Position numbers and translations under genes: made by a program. 64,000 nucleotides of DNA from Trinickia dinghuensis (lineage in GTDB: Bacteria; Pseudomonadota; Gammaproteobacteria; Burkholderiales; Burkholderiaceae). Positions 43,584 to 52,288 of the stretch are shown piece by piece. The stretch covers positions 186,001 through 250,000 of the forward strand of contig NZ_QRGA01000001.1 in the NCBI RefSeq assembly GCF_003367175.1, written 5' to 3'. The notes beneath the pieces are model-generated. The model had not been told where the DNA came from. It did not search any database and worked only from the letters and a program-made list of their open reading frames with translations. The stretch's first letter is position 1. Each line of letters opens with the position of its first letter.

Positions 43584-44723
43584 TCAGAACGTGTGCCGAA
43601 TCCCCGCGATGATCGAGATCTGCGAGCCGCCGGGCACCGCACCGGGAACCGGCGAGAGATTGCTCGCCGACAGTGCGAGCTTGCCGCCGTTCTTGATGTG
43701 CTCCCCGGTCAAGTAGACCGCGGTGGTCTTCGAAAGGAAGTACTGGCCGCGCAATACGAGCACCAACGCCTTATTGGGCGAGCCGTCGTATTTCAGTTGC
43801 GCCACCATGCTGTCGATTGACACGGAAGGCATCACGCGCACCTTGCTCGACAGCCAGAACAGATTGCTCTTCGGCGTCGCAATCCCTTCGTCGTCACGCC
43901 GGATCCAGCCCGCACCGATCGAGGCTTTACTGATGTCGACGTGACCGCTGATAATGAACCGGCTGTCCGTCTTCTTAGGCGAAGTGAGGCCGCCCCACGT
44001 TGCCGAAGTACCGCCGTACTGCCGCTCGTAGGAGTTGGTGATGCCCCAGTTCTTCCCTTCGTACTTGAGCAGCGTCGAGTATTCGCGGCACTCCGTCGAG
44101 GGAGTCGTTTCGCCCGGGCAGTCCGATGCGACCGAAGTCGTGCCGACAACCGTATCGCGGCCGAAACTGTAATTCAACCCAGCTTCGAACCCACCCAAGT
44201 GAACGCGATAGCTGACGGCATTATCCGCGCGGGCATTGGCAAATCCGTTGTCCAAAGTCGTGAGACCTTGCGCGCCGGTGCCGAACGGATTGCCTTCGTG
44301 GTTCGCGAAGAACCGCATCGTATATTGACGGCCGAACGTCAGGCGGCCATAGGGGCCATCGAGTCCGACATACGACTGCCGTCCGAACAAACGTCCGCCC
44401 TGCAGCGAGCTGCCGGTGTTCGGTGCAAAGCCGGCTTGCAAATCGAAGATGGCGTGTGTCCCGCCTCCCAGATCCTCGCTACCTCGCATTCCGAAGTAGG
44501 AGGTCGCCGTCCCCGCCCCTTCACGCACGGCGTTGGAAGTCGTTTTACCGGTTGGGACGTTGTTGACGAACTCCACGCCTTGATCGATCAAACCGTAAAT
44601 GGTCACCGCGCTCCCGCTCGGGTAGCTTGGGTAGCCGGCGCTCGTGTTCTCCCCCGTTTCGCCACCCCATGCCGGGGCAGTACAAATCAGCGCCGCGAAA
44701 GCGCATGCTGCGATCTTTTTCAT
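43584..44723 (-). CDS. Outer-membrane porin (Gram-negative general porin family)
   Basis: 379 residues from ATG 44723, with signal peptide MKKIAACAFAALICTAPAWG. Family blocks: VTIYGLIDQGVEFVNN, SYFGMRGSEDLGGGTHAIFDLQAGF (in part), GRLFGRQSYVGLDGPYGRL, and the terminal Phe in AGIRHTF. Residues 225-240 carry an inserted loop with two Cys (SDCPGETTPSTECREY), unusual for porins and possibly disulfide-bonded. Its promoter has copy 2 of the conserved element, so it belongs with the neighbouring catabolic genes and probably admits their substrate. Confidence 0.92.
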   Translation of the reverse strand: MKKIAACAFAALICTAPAWGGETGENTSAGYPSYPSGSAVTIYGLIDQGVEFVNNVPTGKTTSNAVREGAGTATSYFGMRGSEDLGGGTHAIFDLQAGFAPNTGSSLQGGRLFGRQSYVGLDGPYGRLTFGRQYTMRFFANHEGNPFGTGAQGLTTLDNGFANARADNAVSYRVHLGGFEAGLNYSFGRDTVVGTTSVASDCPGETTPSTECREYSTLLKYEGKNWGITNSYERQYGGTSATWGGLTSPKKTDSRFIISGHVDISKASIGAGWIRRDDEGIATPKSNLFWLSSKVRVMPSVSIDSMVAQLKYDGSPNKALVLVLRGQYFLSKTTAVYLTGEHIKNGGKLALSASNLSPVPGAVPGGSQISIIAGIRHTF

Positions 44724-44850
44724 AGCCCTGCCTGTCTCCTGATGATGCTCGGCCATCGTGGCGCGCTTGTCGGCGACTTCCATCGTGGCGGATTGCTTCC
44801 GCTCGGTATTGAGTGAACGCACTTAATGGTTGCTTGCGCCCCTCTTGTAA

Positions 44851-44891
44851 TCCATTGAAAAAATCGGCCTCTTGTTTGAGTGAACGGTTAA
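44851..44891 (-). promoter_or_regulatory. Conserved operator-like element, copy 2 (upstream of the porin)
   Basis: TCCATTGA (44851-44858), TTTGAG at the same offset as copy 1, GGTTAA (44886-44891). Roughly 32 of 41 positions match copy 1. It lies 128-168 bases upstream of the porin start at 44723. Confidence 0.62.
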
Positions 44892-44983
44892 GTGCTAAGC
44901 GGCAGATAGGAGCGAGCGCGATATCGCGGATCGTGCGGAGGGAAAACCACTAGCGATGAACGACATGGAAGTGATGCGAAAAA

Positions 44984-45940
44984 CTAACGGCCGCTGCCGG
45001 GCTCGTGACCCATCGTCAACTGCTCGGCAGCCTCTTCCAAGCACGACACCATGAGCCGCGCGCTGGGCGTGAGTCCTCGGTTACGATTCCACAGCACGCC
45101 CGTCGGACGCAGCAGCCGAGGCAAGCTCAGCGGCAGCACGTGAAACGGGTGCGTCGGGTCGTTGGCGGGGATACCGGACATCACGGCGATGAAATCCGAG
45201 ACCTGCAGGTGAGCGCGCGCAACGTGAATCGAGAGCGTCTCGATGTAGTTGTTGGTCAACGGCACCTCATGCGCCTCGAGCGCGCGTTCCAACGGATCGC
45301 GCAGTATCGAGCCGAGCGGCGGCAGTATCCAGGGATAGGAACGCAGATCGGCCCACGTCAGCGTCTTCTTGCGTGCCAGCGGATGGTGACGGCCCGTCAT
45401 GAGCATCACCGGCTCTTCGAGCAGCTCCTTCTCCTCGAAGCTGCCGAGCGTATCGGGCGGCGGCAGGCGGCCCACCACCAAGTCCAAATGGCCTTGCCAC
45501 AGTTCGGGCAGCAGCGACGACGTCGTGCCTTCGCTCACCATCACGTTCGTACCCGGCGATCGCTGCTTGAGGATGCTCAGCGCATGCGGCAACAGCACGG
45601 AGGCGGAAGCCGGCAACATGCCGACGTGAACCTTGCCCTCTGTGCCCGAACTCAGCGCCTTCAACTCGTCCCGGGCCTGATGCAGGACCGACAATATCGA
45701 GCGCGCGTGGCGAATCAGGCACTCTCCATAGGGCGTGGGCAGCACCCCCTGCGCGGTGCGCGAGAACAGCGTCAGCCCAAGCCCCCGTTCCAGCTCGGCC
45801 AACGACTTCGAAACCGCGGGCACGGTCACATGGGTGACGTCGGCCACTTGTGTCAGATTGCGATAAGTGTCGATCGTCACGAGCAAGCGCAAGTGCCGCG
45901 CTTTCAAGTTGATCTGTAGATACCAGTCGAGTTCTGACAC
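44984..45940 (-). CDS. LysR-family regulator (duplicated pair, copy B)
   Basis: 318 residues from the GTG at 45940, which has GGAG 8 bases upstream (the corresponding position to copy A). The helix-turn-helix region TYRNLTQVADVTHVTVPAVS is identical to copy A, and the two proteins match at roughly nine of ten positions up to the last 15 residues, where they diverge. Such close paralogues should bind the same DNA and perhaps respond to the same or related acids. It follows the long operon 55212-46094 but is separated by a hairpin and short tandem repeats, so it probably has its own promoter. Confidence 0.93.
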   Translation of the reverse strand: MSELDWYLQINLKARHLRLLVTIDTYRNLTQVADVTHVTVPAVSKSLAELERGLGLTLFSRTAQGVLPTPYGECLIRHARSILSVLHQARDELKALSSGTEGKVHVGMLPASASVLLPHALSILKQRSPGTNVMVSEGTTSSLLPELWQGHLDLVVGRLPPPDTLGSFEEKELLEEPVMLMTGRHHPLARKKTLTWADLRSYPWILPPLGSILRDPLERALEAHEVPLTNNYIETLSIHVARAHLQVSDFIAVMSGIPANDPTHPFHVLPLSLPRLLRPTGVLWNRNRGLTPSARLMVSCLEEAAEQLTMGHEPGSGR

Positions 45941-45970
45941 GTCGTGTACTCCATTGATACGGTTTGCTGC

Positions 45971-46008
45971 TTCAAGCTTCAAGCTTCGAACTACGAACTA
46001 CGAACTAC
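45971..46008. repeat. Short tandem repeats upstream of LysR copy B
   Basis: TTCAAGC twice (45971-45984) followed by GAACTAC three times (45988-46008), both 7-base units. They lie 31-68 bases upstream of the LysR start codon, so copy-number change could alter its expression. Confidence 0.75.
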
Positions 46009-46061
46009 GATCAAGCGCGGGCGGGGGCGTGCTCGAATCGATCGACGGCGTCTAGCTCCGC

Positions 46062-46080
46062 ATGGCGGCATGGCCGCCAT
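46062..46080. terminator. Small hairpin after the MFS gene
   Basis: ATGGCGGC (46062-46069) and GCCGCCAT (46073-46080) with a 3-base loop, 14-32 bases downstream of the minus-strand stop at 46094. No T-tract, so termination is uncertain. Confidence 0.4.
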
Positions 46081-46093
46081 CCGTCGCGTTCAA

Positions 46094-47335
46094 TCACTGC
46101 AACGCGTCTCGTCTTGCGAGCGGCTTGAACAAGCGACTCCAAGCCAAGCTGACGAGAATCGTCGCGCAGCCGCCCAATACGACCGACCCAACCGCGCCGA
46201 ATACCGCGGCCGTCACCCCGGATTCGAATTCTCCAAGCTGATTGCTCGCGCCGATGAACAGCGTATTGACCGCGGCGACGCGTCCGCGCATGTGATCGGG
46301 CGTTTCGAGCTGAATCAACGTCTGCCGCACCACCACACTGATCGTGTCCGCACCGCCTGAAATCGCCAGCAAAACAAGCGACACCGGAAAAGAGCGAGAA
46401 AACCCGAAAGCGACCGTGCATGCGCCGTAGGTGGCCACGGCGATCAACAGCTTCTTGCCCACGCCTTTTCCGATCGACCGGTGCGAGAGTGCAAGGCCTA
46501 CGCACAGCGCGCCCACGGCCGGCGCGGCGCGCATCAATCCCAGTCCTTGCGGCCCGACATGTAGAATCGATTTCGCGTAGATGGGCAGCAGCGCGGTGGC
46601 GCCGCCGAACAGAACGGCAAACAGATCGAGGGAGATGGCTCCGAGCAGCAACGGGCGGCTCCAAACGAAGCGCAGGCCGGCGAGCACCGTTTCCGCCGTG
46701 ACGGGCACCCGCGACGGCGCGACATAGTCGTAGCGCACGAGGACGTATAGCGCAGCACTCACCAGGAACAATGCCGCGCAAGTGAAGTACACGACATCGA
46801 TGCCGATCGAGAACAGCAGCCCGCCCAGCGCGGGCCCGGCAATCACGGCCATCTGCTGGGTCGAAGTACTCAGCGCCAACGAACGGGCCAGCAGTCTCGG
46901 CGATACGAGCATGGGCAGCAGCGCCTGCTGCCCGGACATTTGGAAGGGCCGAATGGCGCCGAGAACGAGCGAGAGAAAGAGCAGTTCATCCCTCGATGCG
47001 AAATGCATCGTCGTCGACGCGGCAAGCAGCACCGCGGTGGCGCCTTGAGCCGCGACGCAAACCGCAACCATGCGGCCGCGATGCAAGCGATCGGCGAAAT
47101 GGCCGGCGACGAACGTCGTGGCGAGCCCGGGAAGGAATTGAAAGAGCCCGACGAGACCGAGATCCCACGCGCTCGAAGTCAGGTCGTACATGTGCCAGCT
47201 GATCGCCAGCATCAGCATCTGCTGGGCGGCGACCGAACCGACGCGGGCGATGAGAAAGCGGGTAAACGGCGCATGGCGCAGCAAGTGCGCCGGGCTGCGA
47301 TCCGTCGGGTCGTCCCCGGTTTGAATGGGTGGCAT
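46094..47335 (-). CDS. MFS transporter, EntS/MFS_3-like exporter type
   Basis: 413 residues, about 12 membrane helices. The start at 47335 (MPPIQTGDDPTDRS) lies 11 bases after the previous stop; the longer open frame extends into the upstream MFS gene and is not used. Blocks: FLIARVGSVAAQQMLMLAISW, GLFQFLPGLATTFVAGHFADR, and QTLIQLETPDHMRGRVAAVN, the last typical of the EntS/MFS_3 branch of drug and siderophore exporters. Last gene of the nine-kilobase operon; may export an intermediate. Confidence 0.87.
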   Translation of the reverse strand: MPPIQTGDDPTDRSPAHLLRHAPFTRFLIARVGSVAAQQMLMLAISWHMYDLTSSAWDLGLVGLFQFLPGLATTFVAGHFADRLHRGRMVAVCVAAQGATAVLLAASTTMHFASRDELLFLSLVLGAIRPFQMSGQQALLPMLVSPRLLARSLALSTSTQQMAVIAGPALGGLLFSIGIDVVYFTCAALFLVSAALYVLVRYDYVAPSRVPVTAETVLAGLRFVWSRPLLLGAISLDLFAVLFGGATALLPIYAKSILHVGPQGLGLMRAAPAVGALCVGLALSHRSIGKGVGKKLLIAVATYGACTVAFGFSRSFPVSLVLLAISGGADTISVVVRQTLIQLETPDHMRGRVAAVNTLFIGASNQLGEFESGVTAAVFGAVGSVVLGGCATILVSLAWSRLFKPLARRDALQ

Positions 47336-47346
47336 GTCGATCGCCC

Positions 47347-48738
47347 CTATCGCCCGCCGTCGTGCGTCGATCGATCCTTCGACGTCAGCGGATCGGCGTA
47401 TGGCAAAGTGCCTACCAACAGGTCCCGAATCTGCTGCTCGTCGTATCCGCCGACATTGACCTTCGGCGCCCACTCTCTTCTCAGCAGGACGATCGTGCTC
47501 GTCGCCCCGAGGATCAGGAAGACGAAGATCGCCATCATCGGCAACGTGTAGCTGCCCCCGACATGAAGCAGCCACCCGGACAGGCTGGCCGAAACACCGC
47601 CCGCGAGACTGGTTGCCACTTGCTGCAGGCCTGTATTCAACCCGACGGCTTGCTTCGGAATCAACGTGAGCTTGACGAGCGCCAGGTTGTTCGCGGTGGT
47701 CAAGCCCAAGAGCGAGAGCGACACGACGTTCCAAAGCAAGGCCATATCCGGCGACTGCGTATAAGCGCCGAGCAAAACCGTCGTGCCGCCGATGAATCCG
47801 GCCACGATAAAGGATTTTCGCACCGTCACGGCATCGCGGCCCCGCGCGATCAGTCGATCCGCGGCCCAGCCGGCCAGTGCCGCGACGATGGCAATGCCCG
47901 CGAAGCTAAAAAATGTGTACAAGCCCGACTGCTTCAGCGACAGGCCGCGTTGTTCGACCAGATAAGCGGGCATCCAAGTCATGCAGTAGAACGCGAAATA
48001 GCTGTAGCAGAAATTCGTGATCAAGCCGCCCCACACCACCGGGCTCGCTAGGAGATTGGAAAGCGGCACCGTGCCGGCGCGCTGCTTGGCGGCCGCGAGT
48101 TCGGATGGGGTTGGGAAATCGTTGCGAAGCATCAGGAGCCAAGGCAGCAGCCAAAGCAGCCCGAGCAGGCCCGTCACGATGAACATCGCCTTCCACGAAT
48201 ACGTGACGATCAGCCAAGCCGCGATCGGCGCGCCGAGCGCCGGCCCCATCTTGCCGCCAATGGAATAAATCCCGAGGGCCGTGCCCTTTTGGGTCTCGTC
48301 GAAGTGATTCGCCAGGTAGCGATACGTCGCGGGCACCACGACCGCCTCGGCGGCGCCGATCAGCAGGCGCATCAGAATCAGCGCGGAAAGCGTGCCGGCC
48401 ATGCCCGTAGCGGCAGCGGCGAGACACCAGATGAAGAAGCAGAGCGCGTAGGGCCATTTCACGCCATAGCGATCCACGAGCCAGCCCATGGCGATCTGCA
48501 GCACACCGTAGGACCAATACACGGCGGAGCCGAGCCAGCCGCGCTCGACATGGGTCAGCGCAAATTCGTGCACGAAACGATGATCGGCAAATGCCGCCGA
48601 CATGCTCGATCGGTCCATCCACGCGATCATCAGCCCGAGCGCCAGCAGCACGACGATGCCCCAGCGATTCTCGGTCTCCTCTCCCGTCCGGCGAGTGGCT
48701 TGGTTCAATTTGTCTCCGTCCCTACTCATGCTCTGCAT
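47347..48738 (-). CDS. MFS transporter, anion:cation symporter family (phthalate/hexuronate type)
   Basis: 463 residues, 12 helices. The N-terminal RWGIVVLLALGLMIAWMDRSSMS and GWLGSAVYWSYGVLQIAMGWLVDRYGVKW (in part) are typical of the ACS family that imports phthalate, 4-hydroxyphenylacetate, glucarate and similar acids; ATYRYLANHFDETQKGTALG matches the family loop. It lies in the operon with two 4,5-dihydroxyphthalate-decarboxylase-like genes, so an aromatic or polycarboxylic acid is the likely cargo. A second in-frame ATG 9 bases downstream is an alternative start. Confidence 0.88.
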   Translation of the reverse strand: MQSMSRDGDKLNQATRRTGEETENRWGIVVLLALGLMIAWMDRSSMSAAFADHRFVHEFALTHVERGWLGSAVYWSYGVLQIAMGWLVDRYGVKWPYALCFFIWCLAAAATGMAGTLSALILMRLLIGAAEAVVVPATYRYLANHFDETQKGTALGIYSIGGKMGPALGAPIAAWLIVTYSWKAMFIVTGLLGLLWLLPWLLMLRNDFPTPSELAAAKQRAGTVPLSNLLASPVVWGGLITNFCYSYFAFYCMTWMPAYLVEQRGLSLKQSGLYTFFSFAGIAIVAALAGWAADRLIARGRDAVTVRKSFIVAGFIGGTTVLLGAYTQSPDMALLWNVVSLSLLGLTTANNLALVKLTLIPKQAVGLNTGLQQVATSLAGGVSASLSGWLLHVGGSYTLPMMAIFVFLILGATSTIVLLRREWAPKVNVGGYDEQQIRDLLVGTLPYADPLTSKDRSTHDGGR

Positions 48739-48867
48739 CGATTCGATGCGAGCATTTTATTGTGTCGACGACTTGGCGAGCAGAATTGCCCGTGCAGTCG
48801 CCGACCACGGCCGCGAGGAACGTATCACGAAGCGAGGACGCCAACGCGCCTCGCGGCCTTACATCGC

Positions 48868-49761
48868 TTACCCCAGGCTGCCGGTTACGTCGTCGAACAA
48901 CTCGTCGACGGAGAGCCGCCGCGGAATGATCTTCTGATCGAGCGCCCAGTCGATCGCCAACTGCAAGCCCTTGCGGTTCGCTTCGAACCCGATCGGCGGG
49001 AACACGGCCGGCACCCCTTCGGCGAGCGAGCGGCTCTCGACGATCATTCGATACAGTTCGCGAACGACGTCGGGCCGCTGCTTCGATACGTTCTCGTGCA
49101 CGGCGAACATATGGTTGATCGGGACGACACCCGTGCGGGCGAACCAGTCCTTCGCCGCATTCTGCGCATCGGGCACCAGCGTGCGTACGCGCGCATCCTT
49201 CGGCATGTCCTCGCCGAGCAATGCCGCGGCCAATTCGCCGTCGAGCATCATTTGCGGAATCGACGAGCCCTTCGGCAAGCGCTGGCAGTTGGCCGGATCG
49301 CTGTATTCGGCGAGGTGGCCGTCGCCGAGCGTCATCCACGTCACCTTGTCGAGATCGACGCCGTACTCGTGGCGCAGAATGCCGCGGATCCACAGCGCGG
49401 TTGTCTGCGTATAGGTTCGCACGCCCACCTTCTTACCCTCGATGTCTTTCGGATCGAGATGGCCGAAGTCGATGTTGAAGCCCGCGCAGTGATGCTGGAA
49501 GCGTCCGGAGATCGGCGTCGGCAGCAAGACGTAAGGCTTGCCGTAGGCCTTCGCCTGCAAGAACGTGACGATCGCGAGTTCGCCCGCGTCGAACTCGTTT
49601 TCCCGCACCATCGCCTTGAAGCCGTTGTGCGCCGGCGTCGGCCCACAGAAATCGAGCGCGACGACGTCCGACTTCACGCGTCCGTCCCGCATCGCCTTCG
49701 TCACCGCGTATTCCGCGAGATTGGTGCGCAGCGTCGGCACCCCATCCAAATTCGTTGTCAT
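48868..49761 (-). CDS. 4,5-Dihydroxyphthalate decarboxylase-like protein (copy 1)
   Basis: 297 residues with no signal peptide; periplasmic-binding-protein-II fold used as a cytoplasmic enzyme in the Pht5 family. Blocks: GFKAMVRENEFDAGELAIVTFLQAKAYGKPYVLLP (in parts: VRENEFDAGELAIVTF), DIEGKKVGVRTYTQTTALWIRG, and HMFAVHENVSKQRPDVVRELY. GAGGAGCGGTATTC precedes the ATG. Same family as the protein at 54235-55212, with which it shares the KKVGVR.Y..TT..W.R segment. Whether it decarboxylates a dihydroxyphthalate-like acid or is a binding protein cannot be told from sequence. Confidence 0.8.
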   Translation of the reverse strand: MTTNLDGVPTLRTNLAEYAVTKAMRDGRVKSDVVALDFCGPTPAHNGFKAMVRENEFDAGELAIVTFLQAKAYGKPYVLLPTPISGRFQHHCAGFNIDFGHLDPKDIEGKKVGVRTYTQTTALWIRGILRHEYGVDLDKVTWMTLGDGHLAEYSDPANCQRLPKGSSIPQMMLDGELAAALLGEDMPKDARVRTLVPDAQNAAKDWFARTGVVPINHMFAVHENVSKQRPDVVRELYRMIVESRSLAEGVPAVFPPIGFEANRKGLQLAIDWALDQKIIPRRLSVDELFDDVTGSLG

Positions 49762-49831
49762 GAATACCGCTCCTCTTGCAAATTTCTTATGGATACCCTT
49801 TTGAATGCCTTTTGATGCCGTGCGTGTCGAA

Positions 49832-51400
49832 CTAAAGGCGGACCTCGATGAGGCAAGGGCCGCTCTCTCGCGTCGAATTCACCATCGCCTTGTGAAAGTC
49901 CTCGGCCGTCTGCACTGCCACCGACGGCACGCCCATGCTCTTGGCCATCGCGAGCCAGTCGATGCGCGGACGATCGATGTCGATCATCGACAATGCGCGT
50001 TCGCTAGGAGCGCCGGCACCCATGTTGGCGTACTCGGCCTTCAGAATCGCGTAGCTGTTGTTGGCGAAAATGATCGTCGTGACGTTCAAGTTCTCGCGCG
50101 CCTGGGTCCAAAGCGACTGGATCGTGTACATCGCGCTGCCGTCGCCGACCATGCAGAACACGCGGCGGTCGGGGCAGGCTAGCGCCGCGCCCGTCGCCAC
50201 CGGCGTGGCATAGCCGATGGAGCCGCCCATGTTGTTGATGAGGTCGTGCGGCTGCGCGCCCATCGTCAAGCCCATGGACTCGCGGCCCGTCGTCAGCGAT
50301 TCGTCGACGACAATGCAATGCTCCGGCAGCGCCGCCGCCAAAGCGTGCGCGATGCTCATGGGGTTGAGCGCGCCCGTCGGCGCCGGCGTCTCGATGCGCG
50401 GCTGCAGGAGCGGTGCTTGGTTCGCTGCGCCGAGCGCCTGCAACAGCATGTCGAAGGCCAGTTCGCTGTCCTCGTCGTCTTCGACGAGCGGATGCACGAG
50501 CGTGCCCTCGGCCTTCAGCAAACTCGGCTTGTCCGGGTAGGCGAAGAACGCGACGGGCTCCTTCGTCTCGACCGTGACGATGTGCTTGAAATCCTTCAGA
50601 AAGGCCGTGGCCTGCGCGACCGCGTACGGAATGCGCGAGATCGGCACGCGGCCCGCGCCGCGTTCGATACGCGCCGTGAAGAATTGCGAGCCCAGCCGTG
50701 CGCCGGTGGCGGCAGCCACGCGTCCGGCCTTCTCGAGCGCCACGCCGCGCGTCGCTCGGTTGGCCAATACAATCAGCGTCGGCTCACCCGAGCGCAGCAC
50801 GCGGGCGACGTGTTCGATGCGCTCGGCGCTCGGCGTCTTGCGCTTCGCGGCAGGCGGCGCAGGTGTAAATGAAGGTTCAGGTGCAGCCGAGGTGGCGCCC
50901 ACCTGCTGCCAGGAGGTATCGCCGGGCAAGATCAAGGTGGCGATCTGCCCCGGATGCTCGCTGGCCTTCGCCACCGCCTGAGCAGCGTCCCACGCGATGG
51001 TGTCCGAGGATTCGGCGCGGCGCACCCAGTGGCACAGCGGCCGCGCCAAGCCCTCGATATCGGAGGTCAGCGGCGGGTCGTACTTCAGGTGCGACACCGA
51101 ATGCTCGCCGACGACGTTGACCATCCCCGACGAAGCACGCTTGGCATTGTGGATGTTCGCGAGGCCGTTGGCCAAGCCGGGCCCGAGATGCAGCAGCGTC
51201 GAGGCCGGCTTTTCCTTCATCCGGTACCAGCCGTCGGCGGCGCCGGTCGCCACGCCTTCGAAAAGACACAGCACGCTGCGCATCTTCGGGTTGCCGCCCA
51301 GCGCCGCGAGAAAGTGCATCTCCGAGGTGCCCGGGTTGGCGAAGCAGATATCCACGCCCTGATCGACCAGGGTCGCGACGAGACTTTCGGCGCCGTTCAT
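49832..51400 (-). CDS. ThDP-dependent enzyme of the acetolactate synthase/benzoylformate decarboxylase group
   Basis: 522 residues. The pyrimidine domain has the catalytic Glu in VLCLFEGVATGAADG and the start GAESLVATLVDQGVDICFANPG. The central domain follows, then the PP domain with the ThDP motif MVGDGSAMYTIQSLWTQA and the paired Asn in IIFANNSYAIL. It lacks the FAD/valine-sensitive features of biosynthetic AHAS, and no regulatory subunit gene is adjacent. In this operon it would decarboxylate or ligate a 2-oxo acid from the aldolase or hydratase steps. CGGAGAACGATCTG precedes the ATG. Confidence 0.85.
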   Translation of the reverse strand: MNGAESLVATLVDQGVDICFANPGTSEMHFLAALGGNPKMRSVLCLFEGVATGAADGWYRMKEKPASTLLHLGPGLANGLANIHNAKRASSGMVNVVGEHSVSHLKYDPPLTSDIEGLARPLCHWVRRAESSDTIAWDAAQAVAKASEHPGQIATLILPGDTSWQQVGATSAAPEPSFTPAPPAAKRKTPSAERIEHVARVLRSGEPTLIVLANRATRGVALEKAGRVAAATGARLGSQFFTARIERGAGRVPISRIPYAVAQATAFLKDFKHIVTVETKEPVAFFAYPDKPSLLKAEGTLVHPLVEDDEDSELAFDMLLQALGAANQAPLLQPRIETPAPTGALNPMSIAHALAAALPEHCIVVDESLTTGRESMGLTMGAQPHDLINNMGGSIGYATPVATGAALACPDRRVFCMVGDGSAMYTIQSLWTQARENLNVTTIIFANNSYAILKAEYANMGAGAPSERALSMIDIDRPRIDWLAMAKSMGVPSVAVQTAEDFHKAMVNSTRESGPCLIEVRL

Positions 51401-51416
51401 CAGATCGTTCTCCGAA

Positions 51417-52274
51417 TCAGTAACCGGCCATTTCGCGTGCGAGACCGACTACGCCGTAGGTCCGCTGCGGCGCCGACATCAGGAAGCGATAGCCCTCGTC
51501 CTGCAGGCGGCGATGGTTCTTGGCCGTGACGTGCGGATTGCCGACGACTACGTTGCGCTTATGGCAGGTCTCGGCGATCCGGCGCATCGCATCGACCACT
51601 TCCGGATGATCGTACTGGCGCGGAAGCCCGAGTTCCTGGCTAAGGTCGCCTTCGCCGATCAGAATGAAGCCGACACCGGGCACGTTGGCCAACATGTCGT
51701 CGAGATTCTCGATCGCCTGCGTGCTCTCGCACATCAAGCCGACCAAGATTTCTCCCTGCGGAGCGAGCGGCCATACATCGGCCTTCGTGTAGTACTCCGC
51801 CATCGAGAGGCCCCAGTACCGCGCCGCGTTGGCCGGGCCGTCGCCGCGCACGCCTTTCGGCTCGTACAGCGGCGCGTTCTTCGGCCGCGCGTAGCGGCAC
51901 GATGCCACGGCGTTATACGCTTGCTCGACGGTCGCAACGTGCGGCCAGATCACGCCGTAGACGCCGCGGTCGAGCACCTGCTTGGCGAAGCTCTGGTTCA
52001 TCTCGGCACCGTTGGCCGGAATGCGCGCCAGCGGCGTCACCTTCGGCGCCACCGAGCCGGACTCGGCGATCTGCTTGCGGCTCAGCATGTATTGCAGCGC
52101 GTCGCCGAGGGCGCTCACGTCGTACGGGTTGTGCTCCATTTCGAAGACGAGGCCGTCATAGGGCGAGTCGCTCATCTCGATGGCCGTCTGCTTGTCGAGC
52201 TTGGCGAAGGCGGCATGCGCGGCCTTGCCCGATTCGAAAGCGCGGATGATGCTGTTCAAGCGCGTGGTGGACAT
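51417..52274 (-). CDS. HpcH/HpaI-family class II pyruvate aldolase
   Basis: 285 residues from ATG 52274. Features: DGLVFEMEHNPYDVSALGDAL (metal-binding Glu region), YGVIWPHVATVEQA, VGLMCESTQAIENLDDML (second metal ligand block) and FILIGEGDLSQELGLPRQYDHPEVV (in part). These metal-dependent aldolases split 4-hydroxy-2-oxo acids to pyruvate/oxaloacetate and an aldehyde or oxo acid. It sits 14 bases after the amidohydrolase stop and 16 bases before the ThDP gene, tightly within the operon. Confidence 0.87.
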   Translation of the reverse strand: MSTTRLNSIIRAFESGKAAHAAFAKLDKQTAIEMSDSPYDGLVFEMEHNPYDVSALGDALQYMLSRKQIAESGSVAPKVTPLARIPANGAEMNQSFAKQVLDRGVYGVIWPHVATVEQAYNAVASCRYARPKNAPLYEPKGVRGDGPANAARYWGLSMAEYYTKADVWPLAPQGEILVGLMCESTQAIENLDDMLANVPGVGFILIGEGDLSQELGLPRQYDHPEVVDAMRRIAETCHKRNVVVGNPHVTAKNHRRLQDEGYRFLMSAPQRTYGVVGLAREMAGY

Positions 52275-52288
52275 GTGACTCTCTCTTC

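Noticed and set aside
45971-46008. CRISPR-like array
   Set aside because: Units are 7 bases with no spacers and no cas genes are nearby; it is a simple tandem repeat.
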